A stretch of DNA of 64,000 nt from Streptomyces violaceusniger. GTDB taxonomy: Bacteria; Actinomycetota; Actinomycetes; Streptomycetales; Streptomycetaceae. The stretch is from positions 7,130,001 to 7,194,000 of the forward strand of contig BJHW01000001.1 in assembly GCA_005405945.1 (NCBI GenBank), given 5' to 3'. This document shows positions 9,079 through 18,390 of this stretch, piece after piece. The translations under genes were made by a program, and so were the position numbers. Within the stretch, counting starts at the first letter, position 1; every line of letters begins with the position of its first letter. Under the pieces are notes generated by a model, which worked only from the letters and a program-made list of their open reading frames with translations, did not search any database and was not told the DNA's origin.

Positions 9079-9605
9079 TCAGCGTACAGAAGGAGGCGGC
9101 GGCGTTGAAGGGCTGGGGGTGATCACGACGCGCACGCCCCGCCGCACGCCCCAGCGCTCCAACGCGCCCGCCTCCGCCTCCAGCACATGGCGGGACCGCA
9201 GCCGGGGCCGCCCGAGCCGCCCGGGGCGCAGGGTGTGGACGTCCAGGACGGTGAGCCGCCGGTCCAGATAGGCGACGTCGATGGCGAACCGCATCCGGAA
9301 GGTGTGCACCCCGCTCGCCGGGGTGAGCAGGAGCGCGCCGGTCAGCCCGTCCCGGCCGAGCAGCCCCCGGGCGCGGGCGCGATAGGAGGCGGCGATGGTG
9401 AGCGGAATGCCCTCCGCGCGCCCGCCGCCCTCCGCGAGCCTCGCACTGCCCTCCGCGCGCCCGCCGCCCTCCGCGCGCCCCGCGCCGCCCCCCACGCCCC
9501 CGGGTCCTCCTTCGCGCCGCCCGCCCCGCCGCCCGAGCCGCCGTTCGCGCCGTCGGCGCCGCCCACCACGCGCAGCGTCCCCGTACCGTCCCGCCAGCGG
9601 CCCAT
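9079..9605 (-). CDS. DUF192 protein with low-complexity insert (frameshift)
   Basis: Starts at ATG 9605 (MGRWRDGTGTLRVVGG). The C-terminal part is a clear DUF192 domain: PLTIAASYRARARGLLGRDG, VHTFRMRFAIDVAYLD and HVLEAEAGALERWGV. Between them lies about 60 residues of Gly/Ala/Arg-rich low complexity that the family normally lacks, produced by a 39-bp repeat. The frames join if one C is added in the run 9488-9493. DUF192 function is unknown. It is divergent from the prepilin peptidase gene, start codons about 85 nt apart. Confidence 0.75.
9409..9486. repeat. 39-bp direct repeat inside DUF192 gene
   Basis: The 28-nt core gccctccgcgcgcccgccgc... is present at 9409-9436 and again at 9448-9475, with a degenerate third start after 9475. 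It encodes the Ala/Gly/Arg insert of the DUF192 protein and is a multiple of three. Confidence 0.75.
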
Positions 9606-9690
9606 GACCCCGCGCCCCCTTCGCCCGTTCCGCGCCGTCCGCCCGTCCCGGCAGTGTTCCACCGGCCGGGCGCTTCCGTAGGCTCGGCCC

Positions 9691-10436
9691 GTGCAACCGC
9701 TGCTGATCGTGCTCGCCGCCGCGTACGGCGCGGCCGCCGGGCTGCTCGTACCGCGCCCGCTCTACCGGCTGGCCGTCGAGCCGGAGGAGCCCTGGCGCGG
9801 CGCCTGTCCGCGCGGGCACGCGCTGACCGGCCCGGCGCGCGGCTGGCTGGGCCCCGCCCGCTGTGCCGGCTGCCGGGACGGCGAGCGGGGCTACGGGACC
9901 GGCCCGGTGCTCGCCGCCGTCCTCACCGCGCTGGTGTGCGCGGGTCTGGCGGCGGCCGTCGGCGCGCGTCCGGAGCTGGCCGTGTGGCTGCTGCTGGCGC
10001 CGCTCGGGGTGCTGCTCACGGCCGTGGACCTGGCGGTCAACCGGCTGCCGGACGTCCTCACCCTGCCCATGGCGGGCGGGGCCGCGGCGCTGCTCGGCGC
10101 GGCGGCGCTGCTGCCGCACAGCGCCGGGTCCTGGCCGCGGGCGCTGCTGGGCGGCGCGGTGCTGGGCGGGGCGTATCTGGTGCTGTTCCTGATCAGCCCG
10201 AGCGGGATGGGATTCGGCGACGTCAAACTCGCGCTGACCCTCGGGGTCGCCCTGGGCTGGTACGGCTGGGACGTGCTCTTCGTGGGCGCCCTCGCCGGGC
10301 TGCTGCTGGGCTCCTGCTGCGCCGTGGGCCTGGTGCTGACCCGGCGGGCCGGGCGCCGGACCGCGATGGCGTTCGGTCCGTTCATGATCCTCGGGCGGGC
10401 GCCGGGCTGGTGCTGGGGGCGCTCGGCGCCGGATGA
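9691..10436 (+). CDS. Prepilin peptidase, A24 family (frameshift near end)
   Basis: Membrane aspartic protease that removes the leader of type IV/Flp prepilins. Seen: several hydrophobic helices, a cysteine/histidine-bearing loop between residues 35 and 70 (ACPRGH, RCAGCRDG), first catalytic Asp in LTAVDLAVNRLPD and the second in the GxGD-type motif GMGFGDVKL. One G is missing in 10393-10395; restoring it gives the normal end GAGAGLVLGALGAG and stop at 10436, instead of a 70-residue out-of-frame tail. It is the natural partner of the Flp pilin at 4278 although 5 kb away from the Tad cluster. Confidence 0.85.
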
Positions 10437-10513
10437 CATCGGCGCGCGCAGGGCCGACCCCGCCGAGATGCATGGACATCCCCTCACGAAGCGTTATGGT
10501 GGAAACCCCCCCT

Positions 10514-10558
10514 CGGGCCGGTCCGTACTCCCCCCACGGACCGGCCCGCTCTATTTTG
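10514..10558 (+). terminator. Intrinsic terminator with T-run
   Basis: Arms 10514-10526 (cgggccggtccgt) and 10536-10548 (acggaccggcccg), loop of 9 nt, followed by ctctatttt. It closes the prepilin peptidase transcript; the remaining about 190 nt before the prenyl transferase should hold that gene's promoter, but no convincing -35/-10 pair is obvious. Confidence 0.85.
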
Positions 10559-10743
10559 GGCTTCTGGGGCACAAAACGGGCGGCACGTATCCCACACGAT
10601 CGGCTACGAAGCGTGACGGGACGCGATCGGGGACGCGGTCATTCGGTCGCCCCGGTTAGCCAGTCCCCCGGCCCGCAGTAGGGTGTCGGCCTTGGGGCGG
10701 ACTGCCATGGCGAGCCATGTGAAGCACTGAGGGGCTGGAAGAC

Positions 10744-11505
10744 GTGAAGTTGCGCGACCTGGTGTACGGGCTCTACGCACGCCGGGTGGAGGGCCGCCTC
10801 GATCACGCCCAGGTGCCCAAGCACATCGGCGTCATCCTCGACGGCAACCGCCGCTGGGCCCGCGCGGCCGGCGGCACCACCGAGCAGGGTCACATGGCGG
10901 GCGCCAGCAAGATCCAGGAGCTGCTCGGCTGGTGCAACGAGACGGACGTCGAGGTCGTCACGCTCTGGCTGCTCTCCACCGACAACCTGGACCGCCCCGA
11001 AGCGGAGCTGGCGCCGCTCCTGGGCATCATCGAGGGCGCGGTCAGCGATCTGGCCGCCGACGGCCGCTGGCGGGTGCACCACGTCGGCAACCGCGATCTG
11101 CTGCCCTCCCGCACCCAGACGGTCCTCAAGGAGGCCGAGCGGGACACCGAGCACATCGACGGAATACTGGTCAACGTGGCCGTCGGGTACGGCGGACGGC
11201 AGGAGATCGCCGACGCGGTGCGGTCGCTGCTGCTGGACCACTCCACCAAGGGCACCTCCTTCGAGGAGCTCGCCGAGATCGTCGACATCGACCTCATCTC
11301 CGAACACCTGTACACCCGTGGGCAGCCCGATCCGGACCTGGTGATCCGCACCAGCGGCGAGCAGCGGCTCTCGGGCTTCATGCTGTGGCAGAGTGCCCAT
11401 TCGGAGTACTACTTCTGTGAAGTTTTCTGGCCCGCCTTCCGCAAGGTCGACTTCCTCCGCGCGCTGCGCGACTACGCCGCCCGTCATCGCAGGTACGGCA
11501 ACTAG
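10744..11505 (+). CDS. uppS: Isoprenyl transferase (cis-prenyl chain synthase)
   Basis: 253-aa cis-prenyltransferase, condensing isopentenyl diphosphate to make short or long Z-prenyl diphosphates for envelope carriers. Motifs are intact: HIGVILDGNRRWAR with the catalytic Asp, GHMAGASKI, LWLLSTDN, and the C-terminal RTSGEQRLSGFMLW and SEYYFCEVFWPAF. GTG 10744 is preceded by ggaag. The short size and order fit the second, short-chain type UppS paralogue common in actinobacteria rather than the main undecaprenyl synthase (inference). Monocistronic, with terminators on both sides. Confidence 0.9.
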   Translation: MKLRDLVYGLYARRVEGRLDHAQVPKHIGVILDGNRRWARAAGGTTEQGHMAGASKIQELLGWCNETDVEVVTLWLLSTDNLDRPEAELAPLLGIIEGAVSDLAADGRWRVHHVGNRDLLPSRTQTVLKEAERDTEHIDGILVNVAVGYGGRQEIADAVRSLLLDHSTKGTSFEELAEIVDIDLISEHLYTRGQPDPDLVIRTSGEQRLSGFMLWQSAHSEYYFCEVFWPAFRKVDFLRALRDYAARHRRYGN

Positions 11506-11532
11506 TTCCCGTTCGTAGCACCGCAGTTCACC

Positions 11533-11572
11533 GGCTCGGGGCCGGACGCCGGTCGGCGTCCGGCCCCGAGCC
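11533..11572. terminator. Terminator after prenyl transferase
   Basis: Perfect 18-bp arms 11533-11550 and 11555-11572 (ggctcggggccggacgcc and complement) with loop ggtc. The rest of the gap to 11902 (about 330 nt) has no gene; it is the leader of the PIN-PhoH gene and contains several short GC hairpins of unclear meaning. Confidence 0.85.
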
Positions 11573-11901
11573 GTGTAGCACGCTGGTTTCACAACGTTCA
11601 TATCCGCGCCGTCATATGCCGTTGCATGCCCCCGCACGTTCGAGGGAATATCCCTTCCAGGTCGACGCCCTGTCCCACCTGTCCAGTTGGGCGTCGAACT
11701 GCCAGCGGACGGCATTGGGCCGTTTGCCCGGGAGGCCCTTTGCACACGGACGACTGTGCGGATCGTGCGTATGACGCGGAGGGCCGGCGCTCGGCCCTCC
11801 CCGTAGGGCCTGAGCCCGGTCCGTTCCCCGTCTGCGGCGGGGATACCTCACTCCCGCGACGCCGTCGCACCCCAACCTCTCCCGAGGGGGTTCGTCCACC
11901 C

Positions 11902-13238
11902 GTGGTGACCAGCAAGAAACGCCGCGAGCACGACCGGCGCACCTATGTCCTCGACACCAGCGTCCTGCTGGCCGACCCCAATGCCATGGCCCGCTTCGAC
12001 GAGCACGAAGTCGTGCTGCCGGTCGTGGTGGTCACGGAACTGGAGGCCAAGCGACACCACCCGGAACTCGGGTACTTCGCACGGCAGGCGCTCCGCCTGC
12101 TGGACGAGTACCGCATCCGTTACGGCCGTCTGGACGCCCCGATCCCGACCGGGGATCTGGGCGGCACCCTGCGTGTCGAGCTCAACCACTCCGACCCGGG
12201 CATCCTCCCCGCCGCCTTCCTGAACCACGGCGGCAGGGTGGGGACAACGACTCGCGGATCCTCGCGGTCGCCAGAAACCTACAGGCCGAGGGGTACGACG
12301 TCACCGTCGTCTCCAAGGACCTGCCGCTGCGCATCAAGGCGTCCTCGGTGGGCCTGCTCGCCGAGGAGTACCGCGCGGAGCTGGCGATCACCGACTCGGG
12401 CTGGACCGGGATGGCGGAGCTCGCCGTCTCGGCCGAACAGGTGGACGACCTGTTCGCCGCCGAGACGGCGTACGTCCCCGAGGCGGCCGGACTGCCCGTG
12501 CACACGGGCCTGGTGCTCCAGTCCGAGCGCGGTAACGCGCTGGGCCGGGTCACCCCGGACGGTCAGGTGCGGCTGGTGCGCGGCGACCGCGAGGCGTTCG
12601 GCATCCACGGGCGCAGCGCGGAGCAGCGCATCGCCCTGGACCTGCTGCTCGACCCGGAGGTCGGCATCATCTCGATGGGTGGCCGGGCCGGTACCGGCAA
12701 GTCGGCGCTGGCGCTGTGCGCGGGTCTCGAGGCCGTGCTGGAGCGGCGTCAGCACCGCAAGGTGATGATCTTCCGCCCGCTGTACGCGGTGGGTGGCCAG
12801 GAGCTGGGCTATCTGCCCGGCACCGAGGCCGAGAAGATGAGCCCTTGGGCGCAGGCGGTCTTCGACACCCTGTCCGCGGTGACCAGCGCCGAGGTGATCG
12901 AGGAGGTCGTGGGGCGCGGGATGCTGGAGGTGCTGCCGCTGACGCACATCCGCGGCCGCTCGCTCCATGACGCCTTCGTCATCGTCGACGAGGCCCAGTC
13001 GCTGGAGCGGAACGTGCTGCTGACCGTTCTGTCCCGGATCGGCGCCAACTCCCGGGTGGTGCTCACCCACGATGTGGCGCAGCGGGACAACCTCCGCGTC
13101 GGGCGGTACGACGGTGTGGTGGCGGTCGTCGAGAAGCTGAAGGGGCATCCGCTGTTCGCGCATGTCACCCTGACCCGCTCCGAGCGTTCGCCGATCGCGG
13201 CGCTGGTGACCGAAATGCTGGAGGACGGCCACATCTGA
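11902..13238 (+). CDS. PIN-PhoH fusion ATPase (frameshift)
   Basis: Two-domain protein of about 445 aa. The N-terminal PIN nuclease domain has YVLDTSVLLADPNA and VVVVTELEAKRHH; the C-terminal PhoH domain has Walker A GRAGTGKSA and Walker B IVDEAQSL. Domains of this type act as RNA helicase/nuclease. The frame is broken in the G-run 12240-12243; adding one G restores GDNDSRILAVARNL and the rest. A six-residue insert (NHGGRV) precedes this junction. Start is one of two consecutive GTG codons at 11902/11905. It stands alone between two terminators. Confidence 0.88.
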
Positions 13239-13264
13239 GCCGGTTGAGCCGTTTGCGACCACAG

Positions 13265-13306
13265 GGCGCCGCGCGGAAAGACCAACGAGCCTAGCCGCGC
13301 GGCGCC
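13265..13306 (+). terminator. Terminator after PIN-PhoH gene
   Basis: Arms 13265-13276 (ggcgccgcgcgg) and 13295-13306 (ccgcgcggcgcc), 18-nt loop. The following about 360 nt to 13667 is the untranslated leader of the transglycosylase gene; it has several possible stems but no riboswitch class could be recognised by eye. Confidence 0.75.
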
Positions 13307-13666
13307 TTGGTGCGCGGGGATTTCCAGAAATCCTAGGGCGTAAACAGGATGTGAGCTTTCACACCTGGCGGGGAATTGCCTACGGGGCTCCGCGTCCGGC
13401 AGTGTGTGGGTTCTGTCAGGCCCCGCATACGGCACACAGGTACCCCCAGCGGTACCGAGCAACAGCAGTAACAGAATTGAACAGCGTTCGCCGTATGCCG
13501 CCCGAGCACCTCGAGGGTCTCCCGCGGGAGATCCCCACCGGGCCCGTGCCTCCCGTGACCAGCCGACCCCATCGCACCACCGGGGACGGAACAAGGGGAG
13601 GCCAGCGCCAGGGGCACGATTGCGCCCGCGAGGTCACCTAAGCGGGCGATGCTGGAAGGAAACCGA

Positions 13667-14386
13667 GTGAGCCGGATTTCGGTCCGGGGATTCGCAGTGG
13701 CCTCGGCCACCGCGGTCACCACTGTGGGCGCCGTCGTCGGCGTCGCCGCGGGCGGACAGCAGCAGGGCTCGTCCGACCCGATCGAGGCGACCGCCGCCGA
13801 TTCGACGCTTCTCGCGGACATACCTGCCGGACAGCAGGCCGTGGCACAGACCGCATCCCTGACGCAGCAGGCGGACGTCCAGTCCACCGCGGCCGACGCG
13901 GAGGCGCGCAAGTCCGCAGAGGAAGCAGCCCGCAAGCAGGCGGCCAAGGACGCGAAGGCCAAGAAGGCCGCCGCGGACAAGGCAGCCGCCGAGAAGCTGG
14001 CCAAGGAGCGCGAGGCCAAGGAGAAGAAGAAGGAGGAGATCGCGAGCCGTTCGGCCACGCGGGACGCCTCCAGCTTCCCTCAGCAGGCCTCGTACACCGT
14101 CGCCGAGGTCCAGGCCATGGCGCGGCAGATCGTGCCGAGTGGTCAGTTCCAGTGCTTCAGCAACATCGTGGACCACGAGTCCACCTGGAACTACAAGGCC
14201 ACCAACCCCTCGTCGGGTGCCTACGGTCTGGTGCAGGCGCTGCCGGCCGGCAAGATGGCCTCGGCGGGCGCCGACTGGCAGACCAACCCGGCCACCCAGA
14301 TCAAGTGGGGCCTGAACTACATGAACGAGCGCTACGGCAGTCCGTGTGACGCCTGGTCGTTCTGGCAGGCCAACGGCCACTACTGA
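13667..14386 (+). CDS. Secreted lytic transglycosylase-like protein
   Basis: 239 aa from GTG 13667, with ggaagga seven bases upstream. N-terminal signal sequence (ISVRGFAVASATAVTTVGAV), an Ala/Lys/Glu coiled coil (about residues 75-125, AAADKAAAEKLAKEREAKEK), then a C-terminal lysozyme-like domain with the catalytic-type Glu in IVDHESTWNYKATNPSSGA and a C-terminal cysteine pair (QCFSN, SPCDAWSF). Expected to cleave peptidoglycan outside the cell. The unusually long leader upstream suggests regulation at RNA level, as is common for cell-wall hydrolases in this genus, but I see no defined element. Confidence 0.85.
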   Translation: MSRISVRGFAVASATAVTTVGAVVGVAAGGQQQGSSDPIEATAADSTLLADIPAGQQAVAQTASLTQQADVQSTAADAEARKSAEEAARKQAAKDAKAKKAAADKAAAEKLAKEREAKEKKKEEIASRSATRDASSFPQQASYTVAEVQAMARQIVPSGQFQCFSNIVDHESTWNYKATNPSSGAYGLVQALPAGKMASAGADWQTNPATQIKWGLNYMNERYGSPCDAWSFWQANGHY

Positions 14387-14435
14387 GCCGGTTCACCGGG
14401 CCCCGCCCGGCAGCGGCTCAGCATCGAACGCTTCA

Positions 14436-14464
14436 CGAAACCCCGGCCCAGGTCGGGGGTTTCG
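14436..14464 (+). terminator. Terminator after transglycosylase gene
   Basis: Inverted repeat cgaaacccc (14436-14444) / ggggtttcg (14456-14464) separated by 11 nt, just before the AI-2E-type gene. Confidence 0.7.
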
Positions 14465-14527
14465 CGCATCTTCAGCAGGTAACGTCTCCTTGACGGCCGA
14501 GGGGAATCTGGGGGTAGGAAACGAGAA

Positions 14528-16081
14528 ATGTCCAAATTGCCGCAGTGGGTCGGCAGGCTGGGAACCGGACTTACCCGGCTCGCCCACCGGCTCGAATCCC
14601 AACAGGCCGAGATGCGGGGCGCGAGGGCGACGGCGACACCGGCCCACGGACACCACCGGGGCCCGGACCGGGGCCCGAACGGGGATCTGAACGGGGATCC
14701 GAACCGAGGCCCGGACCGGGGCCCGAACCATCTGAGGAACGCACGCGGGGCGGCGCCGAGAGCGCCGCGGGCGCCGAGGGCCGGAACGGCCCGGAAAGCC
14801 CGGAGAGCCCCGAAAGCCCGGAGAGCCCCGAGACTCCCGGGGGCGCCGCAGGGGAGGGCGAGACCGCCCGGCCGGAGCAGCCGGCCAGCGTGCCGGCGCC
14901 GCCCGCCTACGCCCCGCCGTCTCCGCCAGACCCGACCCGGTGGCCGCCCTGCCCTGGGGCGTCCGCGTGGCCGCCGAGGCGGCCTGGCGGCTGCTGGTGC
15001 TCGGCGCCACGGTGTGGGTGCTCATGCGGGTCATCAGCTCCGTCCAACTGGTGGTGCTGTCCTTCACCGTCGCGATCCTCATCACCGCGCTGCTGGAGCC
15101 CACCGTGACCAGGCTGCGCCGGCGCGGTGTGCCGCGCGGCCTGGCCACCGCGCTCACCTTCATCGCCGGCTTCGTCGTCATGGGCCTGGTCGTGTGGTTC
15201 GTGGTCTGGCAGGTCATGGAGAACGTCGACGAGGTCTCGGGCGAGGTCCAGGCCGGTATCGACGATCTGCGGCGCTGGCTGCTGCACAGCCCGTTCCATG
15301 TGACCGAGAAGCAGATCAACCACGTGGCCAAGAGCCTGCGCGAGGCGGTCGGCGCCAACACCGAGCAGATCACCTCGGCGGGTCTTGAGGGCGTCACGGT
15401 CGTCGTCGAGGTGCTGACGGGCATCCTGCTGACGATGTTCTCCACGCTCTTCCTGCTGTACGACGGCCCGAAGATCTGGAACTGGACCCTCAAGCTGGTT
15501 CCCGCCCGGGCCCGCGAGGGCGTGGCGGGTGCGGGCCCGCGCGCCTGGGCGACGCTGACCGCCTATGTGCGCGGCACGGTGATCGTGGCGCTGATCGACG
15601 CGATCTTCATCGGCGTGGGCCTGTTCTTCCTCGATGTGCCGATGGCGGTGCCCCTGGCCGTCTTCATCTTCCTCTTCGCCTTCATCCCGCTGGTGGGTGC
15701 GGTGGTCTCCGGCGCGCTCGCGGTGGTCGTGGCGCTGGTCACCCAGGGCGTGTTCACGGGGCGATGGTGCTGATCGTGGTGCTGGCCGTCCAGCAGATCG
15801 AGGGCCATGTGCTCCAGCCGTTCATCCTCGGCAGGGCGGTGCGGGTCCATCCGCTGGCCGTGGTTCTCTCGGTCGCGGCCGGTTCGCTGATCGGCGGCAT
15901 CGGCGGCGCGGTGGTGGCCGTTCCACTGGTGGCGGTCGCCAATACGGTGGTCGTCTACTTGCGCGGCTACAGCCAGGAGAACGCCCTGCGCGCCGTCCCG
16001 GGCCCACACGGCGCCACCGCCTCCGGTACGGCGCCCACCGCGCCGCCGGGCCTGCCGCCCGGGGAGGGCGGGGCCCGGTAA
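14528..16081 (+). CDS. AI-2E family membrane transporter (three frameshifts)
   Basis: About 515-aa protein of the AI-2E/PerM permease family. Reading from ATG 14528 (MSKLPQWVGRLGTGLTRLAH), one base is missing at 14616-14619, one at 14929-14940 and one at 15758-15761; each repair continues a sensible protein. The N-terminal 130 residues are disordered, with PES repeats (PESPESPESPESPETP). The core begins AALPWGVRVAAEAAWRLLV and contains the typical helices and LQPFILGRAVRVHPLAVVLSV near the end. Three errors in one gene make genuine decay possible, but the intact core between them argues for sequencing loss. Substrate unknown. Confidence 0.78.
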
Positions 16082-16114
16082 TCCGGACCGGTGCCCTGGG
16101 CCGATGAACGAACG

Positions 16115-16152
16115 CCGAAGGGCGCCCCACCGATCGGTGGGGCGCCCTTCGG
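16115..16152. terminator. Perfect palindromic bidirectional terminator
   Basis: Loopless 19+19 bp palindrome (ccgaagggcgccccaccga and complement) between the convergent AI-2E and ahpD genes. Confidence 0.88.
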
Positions 16153-16183
16153 GTCTCTGCGTGACCGAACGTGGCCGAGTGCG

Positions 16184-16723
16184 TCAGCCGCCCGCGGCCA
16201 GGACGCCCTCGGCGTCCAGGGTGGCGCCGACCGCCTGCAGCACCGCGGCGATCTTGAAGGCTTCCTGGATCGTCTCGCGGTCCACGCCCGCCTTGCGGAG
16301 CACCTGCTCATGCGAGTCGAGGCACATGCCGCAGCCGTTGATCGCGGACACGGCCAGCGACCACAGCTCGAAGTCGACCTTCTCCACGCCCGGGTTGCCG
16401 ATGACGTTCATCCGCAGCCCCGCGCGCAGGTTGCCGTACTCCGGGTCGGACAGCAGGTGCCGGGTCCGGTAGTAGACGTTGTTCATCGCCATGATGGCGG
16501 CCGCCGACTTGGCGGCGGTGTACGCCTCGGGCGAGAGGTTGGCCTTGGCCTCCGGCTCAAGCTCGGTCAGCACGCGCGGCGAACGCGAGGCGATCGCGCA
16601 GGCCAGCACGGTGCCCCACAGCTGCTGCTGCGGAAGCTCCGAGTTGCCGATCACCGAACCGAGGTTCAGCTTGAGGTCCTTGGCGTAGTCCGGCAGCGCG
16701 GACTTCAGGGCGTCGAGTGCCAT
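16184..16723 (-). CDS. ahpD: Alkylhydroperoxidase AhpD
   Basis: 179 aa, thiol-dependent peroxidase/reductant partner of AhpC. The catalytic CxxC with its histidine is present in NGCGMCLDSHEQ (about residues 130-138), and the upstream NNVYYRTRHLL helix is typical. It follows ahpC by 11 nt, so the two are co-transcribed. In actinobacteria AhpD reduces AhpC in place of AhpF. Length matches the family exactly. Expression is expected to be under the divergently encoded OxyR. Confidence 0.96.
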   Translation of the reverse strand: MALDALKSALPDYAKDLKLNLGSVIGNSELPQQQLWGTVLACAIASRSPRVLTELEPEAKANLSPEAYTAAKSAAAIMAMNNVYYRTRHLLSDPEYGNLRAGLRMNVIGNPGVEKVDFELWSLAVSAINGCGMCLDSHEQVLRKAGVDRETIQEAFKIAAVLQAVGATLDAEGVLAAGG

Positions 16724-16734
16724 ATCAGCTCACT

Positions 16735-17289
16735 TCACTCGCCGGACAGGAGCTTGACCGGGTCGAGGGTGTCCTCGCCCTTGCTCCAGTTGCACGGGCA
16801 CAGCTCGTCGGTCTGCAGGGCGTCCAGCACCCGCAGGACCTCCTTGGGGTTACGGCCCACGGAACCGGCCGTCACCATGGTGAACTGGATCTCGTTGTTC
16901 TGGTCCACGATGAACACGGCGCGCTGCGCGAAGCCGTCCTCGCCCTCGACGCCGCAGGCGCGCATCAGCTCGTGCTTGGAGTCGGCCAGCATCGGGAAGG
17001 GCAGGTCACGCAGGTCGGCGTGGTCCTTGCGCCAGGCGTGGTGGACGAACTCGGAGTCGCCGGAGACGCCGAGGATCTGCGCGTCACGGTCGGCGAACTC
17101 GTCGTTCAGCTTGCCGAAGGCGGCGATCTCGGTCGGGCACACGAAGGTGAAGTCCTTGGGCCAGAAGAACACCACGCGCCACTTGCCCTCGTAGGACTTG
17201 TGGTGGATCTGCTCGAACTCCTTGCCGCTCTCCAGCGACACGCAGGCGGTCAGGTCGTACTCGGGGAACTTGTCACCGACGGTGAGCAC
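16735..17289 (-). CDS. ahpC: Alkyl hydroperoxide reductase AhpC (peroxiredoxin)
   Basis: 184-aa 2-Cys peroxiredoxin that reduces hydroperoxides. Peroxidatic Cys lies in FTFVCPTE (about residue 51) and resolving Cys in ELCPCNW near the C-terminus. I choose GTG 17289 because AAGGAG sits five bases upstream and the protein then begins VLTVGDKFPEY as usual; the ATG at 17313 would include the ribosome-binding site in the coding region. First gene of the ahpCD operon and divergent from oxyR, with about 140 nt between start codons holding both promoters. Confidence 0.97.
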   Translation of the reverse strand: MLTVGDKFPEYDLTACVSLESGKEFEQIHHKSYEGKWRVVFFWPKDFTFVCPTEIAAFGKLNDEFADRDAQILGVSGDSEFVHHAWRKDHADLRDLPFPMLADSKHELMRACGVEGEDGFAQRAVFIVDQNNEIQFTMVTAGSVGRNPKEVLRVLDALQTDELCPCNWSKGEDTLDPVKLLSGE

Positions 17290-17319
17290 GCGCACTCCTT
17301 GCAGCTTTCGCATAGGAAA

Positions 17320-17427
17320 GACCCGGTCGTCCGGGTTTTCCTGGGGTTGGACGGTCCTACCTTGGCACAGAGTGCATTGATCAGTGAAATAGCTACACTC
17401 GGTGGGGTTGATTGGAGGTGGCTATCA
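17320..17427. promoter_or_regulatory. ahpC-oxyR divergent promoter region, probable OxyR site
   Basis: The shared intergenic region contains a lower-GC patch around 17385-17415 (attgatcagtgaaatagcta) with the palindrome tgatca and a following atagcta, the most likely binding place for a LysR-type regulator. oxyR itself has GGAGG at 17414-17418. The exact operator is inferred, not demonstrated. Confidence 0.5.
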
Positions 17428-18387
17428 GTGGCCGCATCGCCCACATCGCCGGGCAAACCGCGCCAGCCGAGCATTTCCCAGCTCAGGGCCTTCGTCGCGG
17501 TCGCGGAGCAGCTGCACTTCCGCGATGCCGCGGCCGCCATCGGGATGAGCCAGCCCGCGCTCTCGGGCGCCGTCGCCGCGCTCGAGGAGGCACTCGGTGT
17601 CCAGCTGCTCGAGCGTACGACGCGCAAGGTGCTGCTCAGCCCGGCGGGGGAGCGGCTGGCGGTCCGTGCACGCTCCGTGCTCGAAGCGGTCGGGGAGCTG
17701 CTGGAGGAGGCCGAGGCGGCGCGGGCGCCCTTCACCGGAGTGCTGCGGCTCGGGGTGATCCCGACCGTGGCGCCGTATCTGCTGCCGACCGTGCTGCGGC
17801 TGGTGCATGAGCGCTACCCCCGGCTCGATCTCCAGGTGCACGAGGAGCAGACCGCCTCGCTGCTGGAGGGGCTGGCCCACGGCCGCCTGGACCTGCTGCT
17901 GCTCGCGGTGCCGCTCGGCGCGCCCGGGGTGGTCGAAATGCCGCTGTTCGACGAGGACTTCGTCCTGGTCACCCCGCGGGACCACTGGCTGGGCGGACGC
18001 GATGACATCCCGCGCGAGGCGCTCAAGGAGCTGGATCTGCTGCTGCTCGACGAGGGCCACTGCCTGCGCGACCAGGCGCTGGACATCTGCCGTGAGGCGG
18101 GCCGTACCGAGGGCACCCCGGTGACCACCAGCGCCGCCGGGCTCTCCACCCTCGTCCAGCTGGTCGCGGGCGGGCTCGGGGTGACGCTGCTGCCGCGCAC
18201 CGCGCTCCGGGTGGAGACCGCGCGCAACGACCACCTGGCCACCGGCGACTTCGCCGATCCGGCGCCGGCTCGCCGGATAGCCCTGGTCATGCGGGCGGGA
18301 GCGGCGCGCACGGAGGAGTTCGAGGCGTTCGCGGAGGCCCTGCGGGAGGCGCTGCGGCCGCTGCCGGTGCGGGTCGCCCGGGGGTGA
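17428..18387 (+). CDS. oxyR: LysR-type peroxide regulator OxyR
   Basis: 319-aa LysR-family activator. The N-terminal winged helix is QPSISQLRAFVAVAEQLHFR...SQPALSGAVAALE; the effector domain has a cysteine in DEGHCLRDQALDICREAG, the two Cys positions expected for peroxide sensing by disulphide formation in OxyR. GTG 17428 follows GGAGG. Located divergent from ahpCD, which is its known target arrangement in Streptomyces. Convergent with the Uma2 gene downstream, only 3 nt apart. Confidence 0.95.
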   Translation: MAASPTSPGKPRQPSISQLRAFVAVAEQLHFRDAAAAIGMSQPALSGAVAALEEALGVQLLERTTRKVLLSPAGERLAVRARSVLEAVGELLEEAEAARAPFTGVLRLGVIPTVAPYLLPTVLRLVHERYPRLDLQVHEEQTASLLEGLAHGRLDLLLLAVPLGAPGVVEMPLFDEDFVLVTPRDHWLGGRDDIPREALKELDLLLLDEGHCLRDQALDICREAGRTEGTPVTTSAAGLSTLVQLVAGGLGVTLLPRTALRVETARNDHLATGDFADPAPARRIALVMRAGAARTEEFEAFAEALREALRPLPVRVARG

Positions 18388-18390
18388 GCG

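Noticed and set aside
13330..13640. Possible c-di-AMP (ydaO) riboswitch in the long leader of the transglycosylase gene
   Set aside because: The gene type fits, but I could not find the conserved core of that riboswitch by eye; a covariance search would decide.
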